Source: Anniella stebbinsi (Eukaryota; Chordata; Lepidosauria; Squamata; Anniellidae). From it: a DNA stretch of 64,000 nt. Below the pieces are notes generated by a model. It saw only the letters and a program-made list of their open reading frames with translations, was not told where the DNA came from and made no database searches. Made by a program: the position numbers and the translations under genes. Where the stretch lies: NCBI GenBank assembly GCA_029215795.1, contig JARDYH010000002.1:278264310-278328309 (forward strand), given 5' to 3'. Shown piece after piece: positions 35,150-46,700 of the stretch; the stretch's first letter is position 1, and each line of letters begins with the position of its first letter.

Positions 35150-35610
35150 AGGGATAGGTTATCTGTGGACCTTCAGAGGTTTCTGGACTGAGGCTGCCTC
35201 TACACGAGAGGTTTAAAGCTCTTTCAAGTCTCATTAAAAATTTTACCTCTACATGAGCGGAGCGCAAATCGGGAGTTGAGGCGCGTTATCTATCTGATTA
35301 TGCGCATTATCGAATGCACATTAAATAGTGAGTTTTATTTTGCTACGGGCCGTTAAAGCGCATTTTGACTATGTGAACAAGCGATTCTCCGCATTAACTA
35401 CTTCTAAAGCGCATTTCAAACAACTGGTAAGGCCACCAGTTGTGCGCTCAATTACCTCCTGCGTACAGTCATTTACCATAAAGCGCTTCCGCGAAGATGC
35501 GCATAATCAGAGAACCAGGCGTCAAACCGAATTCTTGTAGAGGGGGTCTACAACTGCCAGCTTCCCTAACAACATCTGAAGGGCCACAGGTTCCCACCCC
35601 TGGCACAAAC
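35150..35610. mobile_element. hAT-like MITE interrupted by a second transposon
   Basis: Left half: cagggataggttatctgtgg through tttctggact (35151-35191). Right half: tacaactgccagcttcccta through ggttcccacccctg (35550-35603). Together they reconstruct the layout of the 33919 MITE (tctggactacaactcc core), with the 35191-35549 element inserted in the middle. Confidence 0.8.
35191..35549 (+). mobile_element. GCGCAT-rich non-autonomous DNA transposon, copy 2 (nested)
   Basis: About 355 bp from ggctgcctctacacgagagg to the right end cttgtagagggggtc. The interior repeats gcgcat-type motifs (gattatgcgcattatcgaat, taaagcgcattttgactatg). It is homologous to 25471-25822 in reverse orientation. It lies inside a hAT-like MITE, so it inserted later. 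Confidence 0.75.
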
Positions 35611-36806
35611 TACCCCTGGCACAAACTTGAGTCCTAGAGACTAATAACACTGTACAAACTGTAATAGCCATATCATTGCAAATGAATAGGTTGTCACAGT
35701 CTAGACTTCATGGATTTGGATCAGTTGCAAAGCAGAGTGCCCTGCATTTGTGATTACTGGGTCCACAGAATCACCTGAAGCAGGCTGTGCTTTTTTTAAT
35801 GTGACTTGTTGCATAAGCAGAATAAATTCAAGATATTTTTCATCTGTAATTTCCAACTTCCATCTGTAATCTTCGGAATTCTAAGAACACCCTTTCTGCT
35901 AGTATGTTTTTTGTGCTCAAGCAATTGCATTCTAAAGGTCTGCCATGCTGTTCTCAGCTTAGAATATATAGCTTCTACAGGAAGTAGACCTCTTTCACAT
36001 ACATTAGCAAAAAGAATGTTGGCTTAGAGATATGAGCTGCATCAAACCCATATGCTGCTTAATTCTGTACTTTGAAGGAAGCAGGCATGGAGAGACAGTC
36101 AAAAGCAATAAAACAGCTTGGAACCTGATAGCAGACAGTACTTGGCATTCTGCAATTAATACAGCAATCTTACTCTCCAATTAAATTGCTTCTGTTGATT
36201 CAGGAGTGTAAATGTTTAGTTCTATACAATTTATGACTCCTTATAATATTTGCATTTTGGTCTGAATGGGCATGGTTCAAGCCTTACCCCCACCTCAATA
36301 TCTGCTGCTCCACTTACTTCCCTTGCCAGGGGAGGGGGAATGTAAATTCTCGAAGAAAAATTCAAATATAGATGTACAAACGTGTACATCCTTTTCTAAT
36401 GTTTCCCAAGAAAATATATGTCGGACTCCAAATGTTTCTGTACAATTTAACAGTGAACACCAAGGGCTGGTTACCGCTAGATGGAGGTCATATGTTCAGT
36501 TGGAAAGGGCATATGAACACAGAGCCACCAAGATCCTATGCAAGTTGGTTCTTAATTCATTATTTAGCACAAAGCTGGGAAAGGAACCAAAATGTTCAGG
36601 CTGCTGCACCCAAGAAAACATTAGCCTACCTGATACATACACCCCAATAACTATCCCTTCAGATACTTTTGTTTTCTCAGGCCCAAACCATTGTTGCTAG
36701 GCACATTGTTTCCTTTTCATTTACAGGTGTATTGGCATGGGAGCTTACTGTTTGAGAGTGATTTGCGCATGAATGAAGTGGCCAGGAAATAAGTGTATTT
36801 CATAGT

Positions 36807-36995
36807 CCCTGTTCAGATGACAAGCTAAGCCATGGCAGTTAAGCATTTTGAGCTAAACATTATGGCTTAGCTTTTTGTGCGAACTATTCCTGACCATGGT
36901 GGCTACATAACCATGGTTTAAACACATTCACTAACCATTTGCTGCAAAGGGGTTAGTGGCCTAACCATGGCTTAGTGTGTCATCTGAACAGACCC
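36807..36995. mobile_element. Foldback MITE, ctgttcagatgaca family
   Basis: The left end ctgttcagatgacaagctaa then gccatgg mirrors the right end (ccatggcttagtgtgtcatc then tgaacagac). catagt flanks both ends and may be part of the target duplication. A second copy of the family is at 57196-57456. Confidence 0.8.
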
Positions 36996-37229
36996 ATAGT
37001 GTACTTCTGGTTGGGGTATGTGTATATCATTTTGAGTAGTCCAAGACCCTGTGCATGTGAAAGCGAGTCCAGATTATTTCTAAATGTGGTCTAGTGCTCC
37101 CAAACAAGGCGTTGGGCTAGAGAGAATGCTGGTACATTTCAATGGGTCCATGTTCCCTAGTCATGGAGGTGTATGATAAGGTGCGAGCCAGTGTCTGGGC
37201 GTGTATGTGAATCAGGGAAGATCAGAAAA

Positions 37230-37730
37230 CCGCTCCTTTCTTGCCACTACGATCAGGTTCTGCAACTGCGCTCCTATTTCACATTAAGCAGCTGCTCCTT
37301 ATGCGCGCGGATCTGGTAAGGCGATGAAACCTGAGACCCGTCCCCAAAAGGGAGCCGGAGCACTGAAAGACATCTACCTCCGGCGCGTAGCAGGGCCTGG
37401 CTGCAGCAGCTTGGACTTGCAAAGGGCCACACAGGGAACGCTAGCCGGGCCAGTCTCGCGTTTAGGATTTCGAAGAGCGAGGATCCTTTTCCCTCCAAGC
37501 CAGCAGAGGTCGCTGTGGGCAAGCTAGAAACCGATTGCCTTGACGGGTTTTCCGGTCTGCCTTACGCCGAGAAATCATTTCCGTCGTCTCGTGTGTTTGA
37601 GGGGTGTTGGTTTGTCCCGAAGAGGGGAGCGCTCTTCCCGGTTATCTGTTCGCTTGCCGCCGCCCGCCGCCGCCGCTGCCGCCATCATCATGAAGCCGGT
37701 GAGAGCGAGAGCGCGTGAGGAGGCGGGTTC
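37230..37730 (+). promoter_or_regulatory. NOC3L: CpG-rich NOC3L promoter region and 5' UTR
   Basis: GC and CpG density rise sharply against AT-rich flanks and peak in the ccgccgcccgccgccgccgc stretch just before the start codon. No TATA box was seen at a plausible distance, consistent with a housekeeping CpG-island promoter. The exact start of transcription cannot be read from sequence. Confidence 0.7.
37690..37698 (+). CDS. NOC3L: NOC3L exon 1 (coding part, 3 codons)
   Basis: catcATGAAGCCG then donor gtgagag. Only M-K-P is encoded, and A at -3 suits initiation. The tiny first coding exon followed by a basic second exon matches the vertebrate gene. Confidence 0.88.
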
Positions 37731-40700
37731 TGAGGAGGAAAACTGCCGTGTTTCGTAACGTGTGCATGCAATAGTGGGGAGTGAGTGGCTGTTGGTGGTG
37801 CCTGGGAGCTGAGGGGTAAGCGCTGCCGCGAGGCGCTGAACAAGGCACCCGTTGGGGTGGAATAAAGGAAGGGGTAGAGTATGAGGGGAAAGACACGGCT
37901 TGTTGTTAAGGAGATGGCATTTGAAGTGGGGTCACATGAAGCTAGGGAGATACAGTGGGAGGAGGAAGGGGATGCCAAGAGTGGGGTGGGGGTCTGGAGG
38001 GGAAATGGGTATGCTGCGTTCTTGGTTTGGGCACAGTATGCAGAATATATATGTTGCTTTTCTTCGGCTTATCAAGTGCTCACAGTAACTTACATCAATG
38101 GCAATACACCATCCGAAATAAAATGACCATGAGAAGCATGAATGTTAGAGCAGAAGAAGAGTCCTACTGGATCAGACTACTTGTCTAGCATCTGACTCCT
38201 TACGCTGGCATGCCTGATGCCCCTGAGAAGTCCACAAATAGGGCATGAAGACAATAGTCCAGTCTTCCCCAATGTGGTGCTCTCCAGATGCTTTAGACTA
38301 CAACTCCCAATGTTGGCCATGGCAGCTGGGACTTGCAGTCCAACACATCTAGCAGGCACCATATTCAAGAAGGCTGAAATAGTCCTCAACTTTTGTTGCT
38401 TCCTAATAGCAGGAATTTGGAGTCATATTGCCCCTCAGCCTGGAATTTGCATGTAACCAGTGGTAGACTTAATCTCCATGAATTTACCTAATCCCCTGTT
38501 AAAGTCATCTATGTTGATGGCCATCTAAGGTGATGGGCATTCACATCTTGTGAATTTCATAAATTAATTTAAACTGGTCTGTGACTGCAATAAATTTGTA
38601 AATTCATTATGTTTTGAGTAAAGAAGTACTTTCTTTTGTCTGACCTAATTTCCTGTCAATCATAGTAAAAGTCTTTTAAAAAAACAACACACTAGATGCT
38701 GCAATACAAATGTATATTCTATCATCAGTGAATGAAAACTCTCAGAAACAGAACAAAATTTCACTTGCCAGTTGAAAGGCAGGTGGAGCTCTTTAGGCAG
38801 AGAATTCCAGAACAGAGAAAGCCCTGCTTTAATACAAGATTGTAGGGTAAGGTAGGGTGCAGATAAATGTGATGAGTTGGAAAGTGTACAGTGAGTGCCA
38901 TCTCACTACTAATTTAATTGTAAATACTTTTTTAATCTATTCCCCCCCCAAAAGCCATTCTGTAATTTTTTGCAAAATTGGTTTTTTGTTTTTTTTACTC
39001 TAGGAATTCTCTCTCTCTCTCTGCTCATGTTTATTAACTTATGTTGGTAAAATAAGAACTTATGCTTTAATCAAGTTCATTCCTAGACGTTTTGCCATCC
39101 ATCCTGATTCTGCTGACCTTTGTTACATTAGCTTAATGTTGCTGTCTAATTAATGAATTTTTAAGTGAACCAAGAATCTTCCTATTTGTAATTACTTAAG
39201 CTGCTTCTTAATGTTAAAAGCCTTGACTTAAAAACATCTAATGAATGCCAGAGATTTATGTAAAAGGTCAACTAACTTAATTTTTATTATCTCCAGAGAA
39301 AAAATACCAAGCGAGTTCCGAGCTTCCGCAAATTATTGAAGACAAGTAAAATAAAACTTGACAACAAGTTAAAAAACAAACAGTTCAAACAACAGAGTAC
39401 TGCTAAGAAATACCGAAAAGAACAAAGGAAACTTAGACAAGCTGTCAAAGATGTTGTATCTAGGGTACCAAAGCCTTTGGATGATAAGAAAAAGCATCCA
39501 GGTGAGATTTATATGTGTGTACAAGTAATAGGAACCAGGACTTTCAGAGATAATCATTTTATGGAACTGAATTTAAGGTCTCCTCTTTCTTTGAAAACCA
39601 GATCACTTATTAAGATAATTGTTCTAGGAATATTCACAACTTAGATTATGATCTTTCATGGCAGAAAGTGCTTTTCATGTTGTAAAATATTATAATTGTC
39701 CAGGGACTTGAGGATAAGGAAGTAAATATCGATAAATAAAATGTGTCAGGAAGTTTCCGTATGAATGACATAGTTTCTTAAAATTAATCTTGATAGTGAT
39801 AGACAATGTAAATTATGTAGGTTATACCCCATATAACAATGTTTTCCCCCTAACCCTCCACAGCATTGTTTTCCTAAAAGTTTTGATTCTGGTATAATGA
39901 TGGTTTTATTGAGTGCTTATAGTTGTGAGCAGCTTTTCTCAAAAACGAAGCTAAAATGTCTAAATTATAGTTAACTAACTGCCTGCCTGAAGGAAGAATA
40001 AATGTCAAGAAAATGGATATTGATATCACCAGATGATCAGTTGCATCTTATGAAGTGGACTTGAATCTACCAAAACTCTTGCCATAATAAATGTGTTAGT
40101 CTTTTAGGTGCCACAGGGTTCTTTGTTTGAGATTAAACATGCTCCTCTTGGCATTGAGCCTGTCACTATAATAAGTCATAGTAATTCCACAGTAAATTAC
40201 ACTGTGGTCCACATTCAGTCTTAAGAGGAATAGTTTTTTTCTACAGGAATATTGCCATTTAGCCTTTCAGAATGTTAAATTTCAAGTTCAGAGTCTTTGT
40301 GTGCTTGTGATGTTTTAATTTAGATTTATGAATATGGGAAGAACTCTGTTGGAGTGGGCCAAAGTTTCATTTAGTCTAGCATTCTTGTTTTCAACTGGCC
40401 ATCCGGATGCTTCTGGGAAGTTGCATGAAGGCAACAGCCCTCCCCTGTTCTATGTCCTTAGCTCCTGGTATTCAGAGGTGCATTGTCTCTTGAGCTGAAG
40501 GTTCCACTTAGCTATTATGGCTAATTATTGTCTAACCATCCCATTTAGAAGGCTTGTTGTACATGAGTAATGCTTTGAGTTACCCATTTAATAGATTGGG
40601 ATTACCACATCAATGGTTAAAGTAGGAGTGGGCAATTTGTGGCCCTCCAGATGTTTTAGCCTACAACTTCAAGCATCTGCTGGTTAGGACTGATGGGACT

Positions 40701-43700
40701 TGTAACTGAAAACATCTGGAAGTCTACAAATATAGTTTTATAATAAGTCTTCATGTGTATTCTTCAAGACGATCAAAAATGCCCAGTTACTCAATTTGTT
40801 ATATGGGAACCAGATGTTTTTCCTCGGAGTGCTTCTGTTTCTATTTCAGTGGCTGTGTTTTTCCAGCATTCAAAGAGCAATATATTGTTGTTGTGGGTAT
40901 TTCATATTTTTTCCTACTGACTGGTGGCACCTATTTGATTTGAAATGCTATGTGGAATGTGGTTGTGGCTGTATCATAGGCTAATGGATGGTACCCTTGA
41001 TATCACTGATGATACATGACAAAATTCCCTATGCATACATTGTGTTCTGACTAACCAATCAGTCTTGCAAAGATGACACAGGAGATGGGAAAAAGATGGC
41101 TCAGAGCCAAATCATGGTGCAGCATAATATGAATGAACAGTGAGGGCCTGCTCCCTTTTCGTGATGTGTGTGTCATTTACTCCCTCCTTCTGATTCTGGT
41201 TTGAGGCAAATCATAGTTTGCAGCTTTGTCTGAACTGCTGAAGTATGGCTTACACTTGCCCCACTAGCCAGGATTGGAAACCGGCATCTGGCCTTGCACA
41301 CCTGGGCTCCTTGGAGAAAGGGCAGGATAAAAATGTAACTAAATTTAGAAAGCAACAACTTCAGAGCAATGTCCGGGTGAGAAAATAGAGTTCGGTTATA
41401 AATAAATTGTAGTTGTGTACTCAAGAGTTTAAAAAGAAGTATTCTCGTATATTCATGTTTATTTCCTCCCTCCCCATCAAACTAGCTTGCTCCGGTTTAA
41501 TTATTTGGTGCTGATCTAGGAATACAAATGGAAAAATTAAAAACGAATTTTCATCTGTCTTTTGCAGTGTTATGTATGTATCAGTGCCTCTGCTTTTTTT
41601 CATATGCTTTAGCAGAAAGGGAGGAAGAGGAAGAAGAGGAAGCTCTCCCTCTTGATATGATGGATGAAGATGATCTGAAATTAATGGAAGAGCTGGCTCA
41701 AAAGGCATCTTTTGTAACAAGAGATCTGACTTCTAAGTAGGTGTTTGCAAATTGGACAGCAGTGAGCTTTGCAATATCTGTCAACAGGATTTCAGTCAGC
41801 ATTCATTGGATGTAAACAGGGTGCAAAGTTTAGCTAATAATACATTGTGTTGGTCTCTCAGTGTCAGATCTCAAATGCTAAGGGCCTTGACAGATGATGG
41901 TGTTTTACTATCCCAACTCATATTAAGCCATATTCCCTTCCTCATATAATAGTATGAGGTGGCGATAGCAGTTTTTTTAACTGTCGAAAGTATGTGCTCA
42001 AGTACTGCAATGGGTAAGTGCACAGATTACAGGGAGAAGGGTTAAGGGCAGAAGTTTGGTGCATTCACAATAGCATGGGTAGTTGTAGAAGGAATGTTGT
42101 TCTTTGCAGTGATGTCATATGCACCTGTGACATAATAGAGTCCCTGTACCTATGATAAAGCATCTGTTAGAAAATTCCATCGAAGCACTGTTAAGGCAAT
42201 AGGGTCAGGTTAATTAAATGATAACTGCATAGACTCCATTAGTAAACCACAGCATTTGAAAAAGCCTCAATGGTGGGTGGTTTGCCTGTTCCATTTTTTT
42301 TTAAGAAGTCTAATGAAGTAGCTTTGTGGAGAAATTTGGATTACATTTTCATTGTAAATGTCCCTTCACAGTCCAGTTAATAAACTAAATATTTTTAAAT
42401 GTAAGAGTTACAAATCACCCGTATAAGAAATCTGATGAATTGATGTATCTTTTACTTTTATAGTGAACCTGTTCATGCCAAGAAACGTAAGAACGAGAGT
42501 GTGATTGAGAAATATGAGAAGATGCCAAGGCACATGCAGACTGAGCCTATAAAAGAACTTATTCATCTGCTTCCTATCAAAGACAAATATAGAATTATTC
42601 CACAGACCATGGAAAAGCCAGGTAAGGTATAATCAGGATTGCCAAGTAAACTGCTGGTTTAAGACCAGGAGTGTTAGTATTGTTGATTTTTTAAGGGACA
42701 TTTTCTCTCTTTTGCAGTTATCAGTGTTGAAGAGGACGAGGAAGAGAAGGATACAGCAGAAGAAATGGAAGTGGTACAAGGTAATGAGCACTGTAAAAAT
42801 AATAAAGTTAAAATATTAATTGAATTTTCATTCAGATACTATTGTTTTTCTTGGAATGCTGTAGTGCAAACTACTTAATTGGCCCAGAGAACATTTTGTG
42901 GTTTGTATTCCCTCGTAATTACTGGTTAGAAAAAGTAAAATATGTATAATTAAAAGCGATGGATTTCTTTTAAAGTGCTTCCAAATGTTGCATTTAGGGA
43001 GTCAAACAAAGTCTGAACAAAAAACTGATCCAGGCAGCTTATGAAGTAGAGCAGAAGCATAAGTTATTGTTTAAAGTCTCTGCTGAAACACAGTTAAGTC
43101 CCCAAATGCCCAACCATCACCCAAAATATTAAGTTCACTTGTTTAGAACGGGTTGACAGAGGGCTGATGGGGTTACAAATGAAAGGTGGTACAGAAGAAA
43201 GACTGTTACTACTATAATAGAGAAAAATGACAAATCTTAGGATATTAACTTTAAATGTAAAGGGACTTGGAAATGTGATTAAAAAAGAAAGACTAACACG
43301 TTATATTAAGAATAGTAAACCCCACGTTGTCTTTCTACAGGAAACACACAAGGCAAGAGAGAAAATCCCACTGTTAAAAGACAAGTGGTTTGGCACACAG
43401 GTGATTGCCCCTGGCAACTCCAAATCTAGGGGAGTTGCAATTATTCTTAGCTCCCAGTTAGACTTTGAGATAACAAAAAAAATTAAAAGATAAAGAAGGT
43501 AGATTTGTGATTGTGGAAGGGAAATTAGATGGGGACAAATTAATAACACTGCTTTCAATGTATGCTCCCAATAAAGGGCAACTGAAATTCATAAATAGAA
43601 TATTAAAAAAGATTAAAACCTTCTCCCAAGGGGAGCTGATACTGGGAGGAGATTTGAATTGGAACATAAAAAGTCTCTCCAGCAAGGACTTTGGTGTGAC

Positions 43701-46700
43701 TGGAAAAAAAAAAAGAAATAAGATTGGGAACCGACAAGAGAAAAGGGATGCAACAACTAAAATTGCTAAAAATCTTCCAGAAGTGGAAGGTTTGGGATTT
43801 GTGGGGAGAATCGCATCCAGGTGATCAGAGTTATACTTATATCTCGCCCAGACACTCCACTGCAACACGCATAGATTATATTTTAGGATCCCAAACGGTG
43901 ATGCAACAATTAGAAGCAGTAGATATTGGTCAAATTAAAATCACTGACCACGCCCCCATTACAGCTACCCTAGGACCTATTCGTTTCTCCAAGACCACGC
44001 CCACATGGGCATTTAATTCAAACTTATTACTGGACAACAATAGTAAAATGAGGCTAAGGGAAGATCTAATCAACTATTTTCAAGAGAATGATGTAGATAA
44101 GATCACCAGTAGCTTGTTATAGGATACAATGAAAGCTGTAATGAGAGGTCATTCTAAAAATGGGAGCAGTTCAAAAAAGAAAAAGAGAAATTATAGGAGC
44201 AGATATTAAAATAGAAATAGAACGTTTGCAAGTGGATTATAAGAGGTCAGGTACCAACAAGATATACCAGTTATTGGAAAAAAACGCAAGGAATTGGATG
44301 CACTAGAAATTAACCAAATTATTTAAGACAAAAATTTTATGAATTTGGGGGAAAGGGGTCCAAAATAATGGCAAATAAGCTGCAGAAAAAACGAGGAAAA
44401 AGACTTATTAGATCTCTGAGGGGAAGGGATGGGGAAAAGATTCTTGATTCAGAGCAGATATGTAAAAAATTTGCAGAATTTTACTCAGAGTTATACAGAT
44501 CATCCAATCCATCAGAAGAGGCCATTAGGAGTTATTTAAGCACAATTAATTTACCTGCCTTAGACAGTGTGGATGCCAGACTTATGGATACAGAGGTGAC
44601 ACTCGAGGAGATTAGGGGAATTATTAAGAACTTTAAAATAGGGAAATCACCAGGTTTGGATGGATTCACAGCTTCATTCTACAAACATTTCCAGGAAATA
44701 TTAAATCCATATCTGGTCAGAGTATTTAATGACATATTGACAGGAATGCCTCTACCTGGGACGTGGACGCATTCAAAAATAATAGTGATACCCAAACCTT
44801 TTAAAGATCCAGTCTGTGTTGAATCATACAGACCTATAACTCTGCTCAATCTGGACTACAAAATTTTCACAACAGTCATGGCAAATCGCCTGAAGAAAAT
44901 TATGAATAAATATATTCACCCAGACCAGACAGGTTTTGTCCCTAGGCGCCAAATTGCTGACCCTGTTCGAAAGTTACTAAATATACTTTACTATTCCAAG
45001 GCAAATAAGATACCTCTCGCGATCATGGCGTTAGATATGGCCATTTTTGAAATCCAAAAATAAATTTCTGGATGCAATTGATAAGATTTATAGCGACTCA
45101 ACTGCAACAATTAGGGTAAATAATGTTAACTCAGAAAAAATTAAGTTGAGGAGAGGCACAAAACAAGGTTGTCCTCTCTCTCCACTGTTATTTATTTTGG
45201 CATTGGAACCTCTGACACAAAATCTTCGGAATAACCCAAATATTAAAAGAATCAAAATAGAAAACGAGGAATACCTCTTAGGTCTTTATGCGGATGATAT
45301 GGTTTTGACCACAGACCAACCAACTAGTATAGTCCCATATTTGAAAAAAGAACTAGAGATGTTTCAATCTATGGCTGGTCTGAAGGTAAATTATAATAAA
45401 TCCGAGATATTGTGCTTAAACGTTTCTTCATCTGAACAAAAGCAATTGGCTGAAAAAATGGGAATCCCAATTTGTCACACCAGTTTTAGATATTTAGGGA
45501 TCCAAATTACTAAGAATTTAAATAAACTATATGAAGCAAATTATAAAAAAGTCTGGAAAACTATCAGTTCTGAAATAAAGAGGTGGAAGAAGCAGCACTT
45601 GGGCATTTCTGAATGCTTAATCGCTGTTAAAATGATATCTCTTCCTAAATTGCTATTTCTATTCCAAACATTACCAGTCTGGATCCCAAAAAATCAAATA
45701 CAACAATGGCAGAAGCAATTAAATGAATTTATATTTGGTATGAAGCGAATGAGAATACGAAAATCATTATTATATAAACTTCGGGAGGCTGGTGGATGGG
45801 GTATCCCTAATTTAAGTGGATACTATGATGCCAATCAACTTAAACATATCATCCTTCTGAAGGAAGAAGATACATCAAAACAGTGGGTGAAAATAGAAGG
45901 TTTTGGGAGCGAGGGAACTTCCGGTTGCTCAAAGTTACTCTGGAAATGTAGGTATAGACAGGATGAGCAGATGCAGAATCCTTTCACATTGACTACTTGG
46001 AAAGTTTGGAAAATAAGGAGGGGGTCATTGTCACCAGGACTCTCACCGTTAACCCCAATATACTATCACCCTGAGTTTGCAGATAAACTTACTGCCAGAG
46101 AAAAACTCAACTGGAAATCCAAAGGTCTATTCCGCCTTAGGGATTTCTTCCAAAGGAGGCACTTGATTAGGCAAGAAGAAATGGCAGAAAAGTTAGGACA
46201 AGAGAAAGGACAATGGTTAAGAATTGCACAAGCTCATGCACTCCTTTTACAACCAGAGTTGCAAACTGCAGCAATGAGGGCTTTAACTGTGTTTGAACTT
46301 GAGATGCTGGGCTACAAAGGGGTAACTAATGGATTGAGTTCGAAACTTTATAGGTGGATAATGGCCCAGGACATTGGTACTGAGGACCCTCTTAAGATGG
46401 TATGGGAAACCGACTTAGGAATTCAAATTGAGGAAAAAGATTGGAATGCTTTGTGGAATAGAAGTCCATTTGATACAATATCATGCAGCAACAGGGAATT
46501 AATGTTAAAATTAGTGCATAGGTGGTATCTCACACCAAGAAAAATATCTTTAATGAACCCAGGGACTTCCCCTGATTGTTGGAGGGCGTGTTCTGGGGTT
46601 GGAACCTATTTTCACATGTGGTGGTCATGCCCAAAGGCAAATATTTTTTGGAACTAGGTATTCCAGGAGATAAGTTTAATAATTGGACAATGGGTACATC

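Noticed and set aside
36266..36700. Plus-strand open frame of 144 codons upstream of NOC3L
   Set aside because: It has no plausible splice partners or conservation-like composition, and overlaps another long frame in a different register; most likely chance.
43458..43868. Minus-strand open frame of 136 codons
   Set aside because: It is the antisense shadow of the L1-like ORF2 endonuclease region, with no independent start context or protein-like features.
45047..46657. 536-codon frame as a functional host gene
   Set aside because: It is the RT fingers/palm and C-terminal part of the L1-like ORF2, flanked by the element's own target duplication and missing an RT motif.
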